Origin: Trogon surrucura
Taxonomy: Eukaryota; Chordata; Aves; Trogoniformes; Trogonidae
Reading direction: 5' to 3'
DNA: 64,000 nt
Assembly (NCBI GenBank): GCA_020746105.1
Contig: CM036618.1
Span: 2,914,001-2,978,000, forward strand
A model generated the notes under the pieces. The model saw only the letters and a list, made by a program, of their open reading frames with translations. It was not told where the DNA came from and ran no database searches. Positions 57,826 through 64,000 of the stretch are shown one piece after another (position 1 is the first letter of the stretch; each line of letters begins with the position of its first letter). The position numbers and the translations under genes are program-made.

Positions 57826-58460
57826 CCATGAGCCAGCAGTGTGCCCTCGTGGCCAAGAAGGCCAAGGGCATCCTGGGGTGTATTAGAAGGGGAGTAGCAC
57901 GTAGGTCCAGAGAGGTCCTCCTGCCCCTCTGCTCTGCCCTGGTGAGGCCATATCTGGAATATTGTGTCCAGTTCTGGGCCCCTCAGCTCAAGAGAGACGG
58001 GGAACTGCTGAAGAGAGTCCAGTGCAGAGCCACAGAGATGATGGAGTGGAACATCTCCTGATGAGGAAAGGCTGAAGGAGCTGGGGCTCTTTAGCTTGGA
58101 GAAGAGGAGGCTGAGGGGTGACCTCATTCATGGTTATAAATATGTCAAGGGGGAGTGTCAGGAGGACGGAGTCAGGCTCTGCTCAGTGATGTCCGATGAC
58201 AGGACAAGGGGCAATGTGTACAAGCTGGAACATAGGAGGTTCCATAGAAATATTAGAAAAAACTTTTTCCCTGTGAGGGTGACAGAGCCCTGGCCCAGGC
58301 TGCCCAGGGAGGGTGTGGAGTCTCCTGCTCTGAAGACTTTCAAACCCCGCCTGGACACATTCCTGTGCGCTCTGCTGTAGGTGATCCTGGTCTGGCAGGG
58401 GGTTGGACTAGATGATCTTTTGAGGTCCCTTCCAACCCCGAACATTCTGTGATTTTGTAA
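57826..58460 (+). repeat. CR1 LINE, 635-bp 3' fragment
   Basis: It decodes in one frame to [54 protein letters not shown] and [16 protein letters not shown] shifted frame then gives [20 protein letters not shown] and the 3' end at AACATTCTGTGATTTTGT. One frameshift separates the two parts of ORF2. It is one of the best-preserved copies in the window. Confidence 0.95.
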
Positions 58461-59023
58461 TTTCACTAGATTTCTCAATCTTCTCAACCAAGACTCACTT
58501 GAGCTGTTTTCTAAAGGAAAATGGGAAGGAAAAAAATTGACTCCCTCACTTCTTCGAGGTCATATCGTTATGCAAAAAACCCACATGTGCACAACTTCCC
58601 ACCTTTTTAAAAAATCAAACCTAAATTTGACTTGTTCTAAGTACCTAATGGGAGCTGCAATTTCTTGCTAATTATATAATTACTCCAGATTGTTATGTAG
58701 CACTGGCAATTAAACACTCGAAATACTTTCAGCTTGAAGAAAGTAATTACGTAATTCCATCGGATCTGTGCAAGTCAAGCTGCACTGGTTGCTGCCCTCT
58801 TTTCCCTATGACTTCACGTCGGCAGTCGCACACACAGAGACGCGACGGTGAATTCTTGAGCTGCTGCGAACCAGCAGAGCTCGGCCAGACTTGCCACATC
58901 CCTTCACAGCACCCGAAGGCCAAGCTGGGTATAATGTAAAGGCTTAACATGAATAATCCCCCTTATTTACATGGACAGAGGGATATGGATGTGTTTGTGC
59001 ATGTATATATATTTTTTCTTAAA
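58461..59023. other. intergenic sequence, nothing recognised
   Basis: AT-rich unique sequence. No gene or repeat was recognised. Confidence 0.5.
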
Positions 59024-59426
59024 GATATTAGGAGGGAGAATGGTAAAACTGCCATTTGGGATTTCCGAAGGGAGGACTTTGACTTGTTTAGGAGGTTACT
59101 TGATGGAAATCCTTGGGAGTCAGTTTTGAAGGGTATAGGAGTCCAGGAAGGCTGGACACATTTCAAGGGGGAGGTCTTAAAGGCACAGGAGCAGGCCACC
59201 CCCACATGCCATAAGATGAGCCGGCGGTGAAGAAGACTGTCCTGGCTGAATAGGGAGATTTGGGTCAAAAATTAGGGAAAAAAGGAAGTGGTGCTGATAG
59301 GGCTGGGACAAAGGTTGGACTTGATGATCTTGAAGGTCTCTTCCAACCAAAACTGTTCCGTGATTCTACGTTTCTGTGATTCTACGTTTCTATAATTCTA
59401 TGATTCTATGATGCTATGATGCCATG
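59024..59426 (+). repeat. CR1-like LINE with large internal deletion
   Basis: Positions 59024-59230 decode to the linker between the endonuclease and reverse-transcriptase parts of CR1 ORF2 (DFRREDFDLFRRLLDGNPWE, then GIGVQEGWTHFKGEVLKAQE). Within 40 bp this is followed by the extreme CR1 3' end (GGTTGGACTTGATGATCTTG) and a long tail of about eight GATTCTAC or GATTCTATG units. The whole reverse transcriptase is missing. The tail is the longest in the window. Confidence 0.88.
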
Positions 59427-59453
59427 ATACATACATATATATATATATATGTA
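59427..59453. repeat. TA microsatellite at a CR1 tail
   Basis: ACATACATATATATATATAT follows the CR1 tail directly and probably grew from it. Confidence 0.85.
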
Positions 59454-62400
59454 TGTATTCTATTCTGGTTTTAGAAGCCTTTTTCTTTTCAGAGGTTAGC
59501 AGGGCCAAGCTCATGGGAGTAACCCACCATCGTAGTCCCCCGTTGGACCTCTCTGCCACATTATGCAATGTGGTCCCAGTCCTGGGACTTCCCAGTGGAT
59601 ATTTTCTTGGGAAGTGTTTGCCCAGAACCAAAAAATGATGCATTTCATGGCATGGCATCTCTCGTAGAGCCACAGCAGCAGCTCAAGTGTAGCCTGATTG
59701 CTATTCACCACCTCCTTCTGCATACCACATCCAGGGCCCCATGGTTATCCATGTCTGACCAACACAAAAAAGAAAAACGTCCTTGTCCGCAGTATCTTGG
59801 TGTAATGTCCTTTGACACTTCATGCTTTTAATTCAGGTGACAACTCTCTGAAGCCTGTGCAGTCCCTGTTCTCTGTGCCAAGACACTCAGAAGACGCATT
59901 AATCTTCGATCCTGTACTTTAGCTCCTTCTTTCACAATAGCAATGATAATTATAAAGAAGGTTGGAGTGTCTTTTAGGTCGGGTCCAAGAGTAGAGTGGG
60001 GACCAGTGAGAGATGATGCTGGCCATGGCTGTCAAATACTGTGACTTTTCACTGCATCCTTCGTGCAGAATGAAGCTGTACATGTATAAGTAAGAGGTAT
60101 ATGAGATTTCAGCATTGCATTAACTTCTTATTTCATCCTGTTGGTTTTGCAGGCAGTTCTAAGGCTTCCCACAGGGAGAAGGGAAAAGGAAACACAGACT
60201 AAAACTAAGGAAAAAATAGCTCAGCAGTGGACTGAATTTGTGACAGCCCTCCAGAAAACAAAAATGCTGGGACTTAATGCCATTGAGTTGAGAAGAATTC
60301 ATTGACGGCCACTGATTTCAACAAGAACCTCCCTGCCGTACTGTTTATATGGAAGCTACTAGAACTCTGATTCTATGAGACCAGGATTTTTCATGGATTT
60401 TGGTTCCATCTCTCTTTATGCCCTATGGTCCAAATGACTCTTCCTTCTTGCTAAATTTATATGTTTTTTGTGTGAATAAGATCTGAGAGTGGAACCTCTA
60501 CAACCTCTACTCCTTGGTTCAGTCTTGGAAGAAGACAGCATGGAGCTGGAACCTCCCTGAGGTTACTTTGCTGCAGACACTTTGCCAACTCCCATCCTCC
60601 CCAGGCCACTGTCACGTGATTTTGCTGCCTCTCTCCTCTGGGAAGCTAAAACTCAGCCAATCCCCTTCTGGGCCTGGAGACTAGAGCAGTGGTCCTGTTT
60701 TGGAAGGGAAAATCTCACCCCACCCTTGAAGCCATGATGTGATGCTCTCCCGTACGCAATATAGGAAGCACAAGAAGGTTTTGAGCAGGTAACCGGGGTT
60801 CTTCATGCCAGGCTCGTTGCCATAATGGAAATATTTGGCTTTGCTTGGCTCCAGCAAACTTTGGTTGGTCCCTGGATCACACCTATGCATACATATATAT
60901 ATATATACACTCCACTATATATTATATACAAATTTCTAAAGCCCCAGTAAATTCTAGGCTCTGTTTTGCCATCCTGGTGCAAATAAAACCCTCACTGAAG
61001 TAGGCACAGCTTTGACTTGCGTGAAACCCAACAAGTTTAGCCCTCACTTTGTTGGAAAGCAGCATTTCAATTCAGACCCAGCTAGTGCAAATCGACCTTG
61101 AAAAAGTACCTCTGTCAGTGGGATGATCAGAGATGATCTGTTTTGACTTGACAGTAAAAAAAAAAAAAAAAAGAAGAAAAAGAAAATCCAACCTCTTTCA
61201 TTTTGCTTGCCCCTCCTAAGCTGGGGGCAGCCCTCTGTTTAGTCATTCCTGGGGCTGAAACCAGCAAGGAATGCTAAATGGATTAATTAGTACTACATCA
61301 CTCTAAATTTAGACAGCTTCCTTTCAGAATTAGATTTCTTCAGGTTTATGCCATTACATTTCTTAAATGTACATTCTCAATCACATTAGCAATTATGAAT
61401 ACATTACATTTATATTCTTTCTGAAATATTTTACTGTTGTACCTTAGGATATAAAATAAACACACTGTTCTATCCAATCAGAAAGGTGAGGTCACTACCG
61501 GTCATGATTTTATTGGAAATTTTAAAGATAATCCTGAGACACCCCTCAGGAACTATCAAGTATCTCCTTGTATGAGAAAAGCAACTTTCATTTTTTTGTG
61601 TGAGGTTTTATCTCCTGGAGTTGCAGAGGTATTCTTGAAAAAAAAATAAATGGAGCGTCTGCAAAACCCAGGAGGTGAGTAAAACCATTTGTTTGCCATT
61701 CAAACTAGAATGTCTCTTTACCTAAGGTAATTACATAATTCTGGGGACTGATCTCATGACTTCTTATCACCGGAAGTTAACATTGCTGAAAATGATATAA
61801 ATGGATATAACAACCAAATAATCAAATGAAATCTCCCACAGAGAAGGATCCTGGAGCAGGTGCATCATCCCAGAAGCAATGGTAGGGAAGGTTCTGTGTC
61901 TATGCCTTAAGTTTTGCAATTCTGGTCTTACATTGGAGAGTTTTTCTCTGCTCTTCATTACACGTGAAGACAACCGTGGGCAGTAAGAACAGATGAGTTC
62001 TGCTACATCAGAGTAAAAGGCACATTAGGTCTGCATGATAGACTGTCTGAGAGAGTTTGAAAATTTTGTGTACAAACCAAATTTTTTCAGAAGTTTTCAG
62101 CATCTGGCTCCTCCCGTGGAATCAGATCTTCAAGTCAGGCAGAGGAATATCGAATATAAGTGATGCACTCTTGAACATCTGAACTCGTTGAGCTCTCCTG
62201 ACAGCTCTGGTCATAGTGAATCTACGGACATAAATGGGCTATTCTGTAGGAAATCTGGTGATTAATAGAAAGAGTGACAGGAAGGTATTGAAAAGCTGCG
62301 AAACTATTGCAGGAAGCGAGGCTAGGCAGCAATAGATTTCAAATGAAAATAAGAGTGTTTCACCTTCCCTGGTGTTTTAAGAAATGCAAAACAAAACAAT

Positions 62401-62793
62401 AGCTGTTAGTTTGGCACATGGAAAAAGCCCAGGTGTACAGCGTTTATTTAGAGAAGTTGTAGGGGTTACAGTGTGCAGCAAATGGGTTTGTGGTGTTATA
62501 GCAGTGAGTGAATTCAAAAGCGATTTCAGGCAAAAAAAGGAACTTGACTGTTTTTGGGGAATGGCAGCAACAGTGAAGAAGTGACAATATTTGCACACAC
62601 AGCAGGGGAACCTGCTTCAAGCGAAATGCCAAGGCAGTTTACTGAGAAGGATGTTTCTTCTTTTAGAGAGCTCATTTCTACCAGTTTGTAAATTAATAGC
62701 GACTGAGAGTCATAAATGCTTCACAACTGGTGGCTGTAAAGCTACAAAACAGAAAGATAGAAGCTCAGCGTCCCCTTTAGAGACAGTCAGCAC
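59454..62793. other. intergenic sequence, nothing coding recognised
   Basis: It contains a TA microsatellite at 60893-60931 and a poly-A run near 61156-61172. The part 61280-61520 is AT-rich and unique. No gene, RNA or transposon was recognised. Confidence 0.5.
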
Positions 62794-62945
62794 GGCCCCA
62801 CCGAGGGCACATCCTGCCTGACCAACCTGGTGGCCTGATGGGGTGGAGTGACTGCATCAGTGGACGAGGGAAGATCTACGGATGTGATATCCCTGCACTT
62901 CTGTGAGGCCTTTGACAGGGTGCCCCACAGATATGGTGCCCCACA
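62794..62945 (+). repeat. CR1 LINE, reverse-transcriptase core fragment
   Basis: It decodes to TASVDEGRSTDVISLHFCEA, then FDRVPHR, matching the CR1 RT region around motif A (family form: GRATDVIYLDFCKAFDTVPH). The catalytic aspartate position of YLDF is replaced by His (SLHF), and a frameshift precedes the segment (CLTNLVA in another frame). It is an isolated 150-bp internal piece lacking the 3' end, unlike the other copies. Confidence 0.85.
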
Positions 62946-64000
62946 ACACCCTTACGGCAGGGACACTCTGTGGTTTATTGCCCCTAGGAAACACTGTGCA
63001 GAACGGCCTGGAGGAGCCGTGTGGTGGGATGTGTGGGGATGTGGTAGGATCGTGGGGAGCCGGTGCAGCAACCTGTTAAAGCTCCAGGGTGGGAGGATGG
63101 TGACCAGGTTCCAGGGATCAGCATGGCTTGATGCGTGGAGCCGTGTCCGTGAGTCCAGCACAGACCCATCTGTCCTCCTCCACCAGAGGGCTGAGCCCCT
63201 TGGGGAAGGGGACAGGGGAGTCACCCCCCAGGATTGCCCACACCGCTGGCGGTGACACAGCCCTGCGGATGGCTCGGTGCCCTTCAGGCCTTGGTGGAGC
63301 TGGTTTGGGGCTCAGCGATGCTTTTGCACCTTTTTGGTGACACTTCCTGGTGCCCCCTATGCTCCCTCCCCATCCCACGCAGGCACGGAGAGGATAAACA
63401 GCTTGTAATGGAAAAACTGAGGGAAAACAAGTCAGCAAAGCTGCTACAGCATCAACTCCCACACCCCCTTCCTTGCCCCCACCCGTTATTCCTTCCTTCC
63501 TTCCCCGTCCCCACCTCCCTCCCCAAAGCCGTCTGATCCCCACAACAGGCCTGATCCCACCCTCCTGCCCCAGCACTGGCTGCGGGAGCCTTGAGCTTTC
63601 TGCCGGTTTTTGGGTCCCTGGGCAGGGAGACGCTGCTGGGATGGGGCTGATTGGCCCCCAGTGCCCCCAGGGAGGAAACCAGGGGCCTCATGGCATCTTC
63701 CAGGAGCCTCTTCTCAGGCCATGCCATGGTGCCAGCATGGTGCCACGGAGTCCCTCTTGGCTTGGACACGAGGTGGGGCAGAGTGGCTGGGTGCCCTCAT
63801 CCATGAGGACATCAGTGTCCAGGCTGACGTCATTGCCTGGGGAGATGAGACAACCATGGGGACATCGTTGCTTGGTGGGTAGCCCCTGGCCAGGCCTCGG
63901 CCATGCTTGATGGGCTGTGCTGTCTCTGCTGCCCCTGGGAGTGCTGGCAGCTGGGGAGGAATGGAATGGTGGCAGCACTGGGGGGGCCGTGCATGCTGCT
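62946..64000. other. GC-rich sequence to the window end, nothing recognised
   Basis: GC content rises, with several overlapping frames on both strands. None shows a domain or a convincing codon pattern. This could be the approach to another gene or more decayed LINE sequence. I cannot decide. Confidence 0.4.

Noticed and set aside
57723..58380. Possible gene encoding [14 protein letters not shown] and [14 protein letters not shown]
   Set aside because: These are CR1 ORF2 C-terminal peptides, and the copy is frameshifted and 5'-truncated.
62848..63255. 135-codon frame beginning TASVDEGRSTDV as a host protein
   Set aside because: The first 30 residues are CR1 reverse transcriptase with a mutated motif A. 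The remainder has no recognisable similarity.

Overview
The window looks like avian nuclear DNA. It holds more than twenty 5'-truncated CR1 LINE copies, many ending in the typical CR1 tail of short (ATTCTATG)-like repeats, and no mammalian SINEs. It also holds long G, C, A and T homopolymers and a CpG-rich block. The species cannot be told from the sequence. I found no convincing protein-coding exon. The only recognisable polypeptides are broken pieces of CR1 reverse transcriptase, so this is intergenic or lncRNA territory.

The centrepiece is a perfect precursor of the neuronal microRNA miR-124 on the minus strand at 13547-13631. Both mature arms are intact (3p at 13558-13579, 5p at 13597-13618), and the terminal loop is of the mir-124-1 type. 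The region is therefore most likely the bird counterpart of MIR124-1 and its host lncRNA (MIR124-1HG, also called Rncr3 or LINC00599). In mammals that locus lies between TNKS and MSRA; neither neighbour is visible here. The host transcript would run right to left, with its promoter above 13.6 kb. A compact non-repetitive block at 14221-14370 with E-box, SOX-like and octamer-like sites is the best nearby promoter or enhancer candidate.

Layout. 0-9 kb: ordinary intergenic DNA with CR1 fragments and a small CpG cluster. 9.05-23.7 kb: a 14.6-kb stretch with no CR1 copy, CpG-rich, with many homopolymer tracts and AT dinucleotide runs; miR-124-1 sits inside it. 23.7-40.6 kb: dense CR1 graveyard, including inverted pairs and a nested insertion, plus a doubtful LTR-like segment at 34.43-34.89 kb. 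40.6-50.9 kb: a CpG-retaining element next to a large higher-order ATTCT pentanucleotide array (43.4-44.0 kb), and a 400-bp CTTCC polypyrimidine array (48.43-48.83 kb). 50.9-64 kb: further CR1 copies, including one with a large internal deletion, a perfect short palindrome, a CCAT microsatellite, and repeat-poor stretches that resemble conserved non-coding DNA.

The simplest reading is a neural microRNA and its regulatory landscape in a gene desert: transposon-free close to the microRNA, transposon-rich further out. Statements about conservation, promoter activity and synteny are inferences from motif content and from memory of the miR-124 family. They were not computed.
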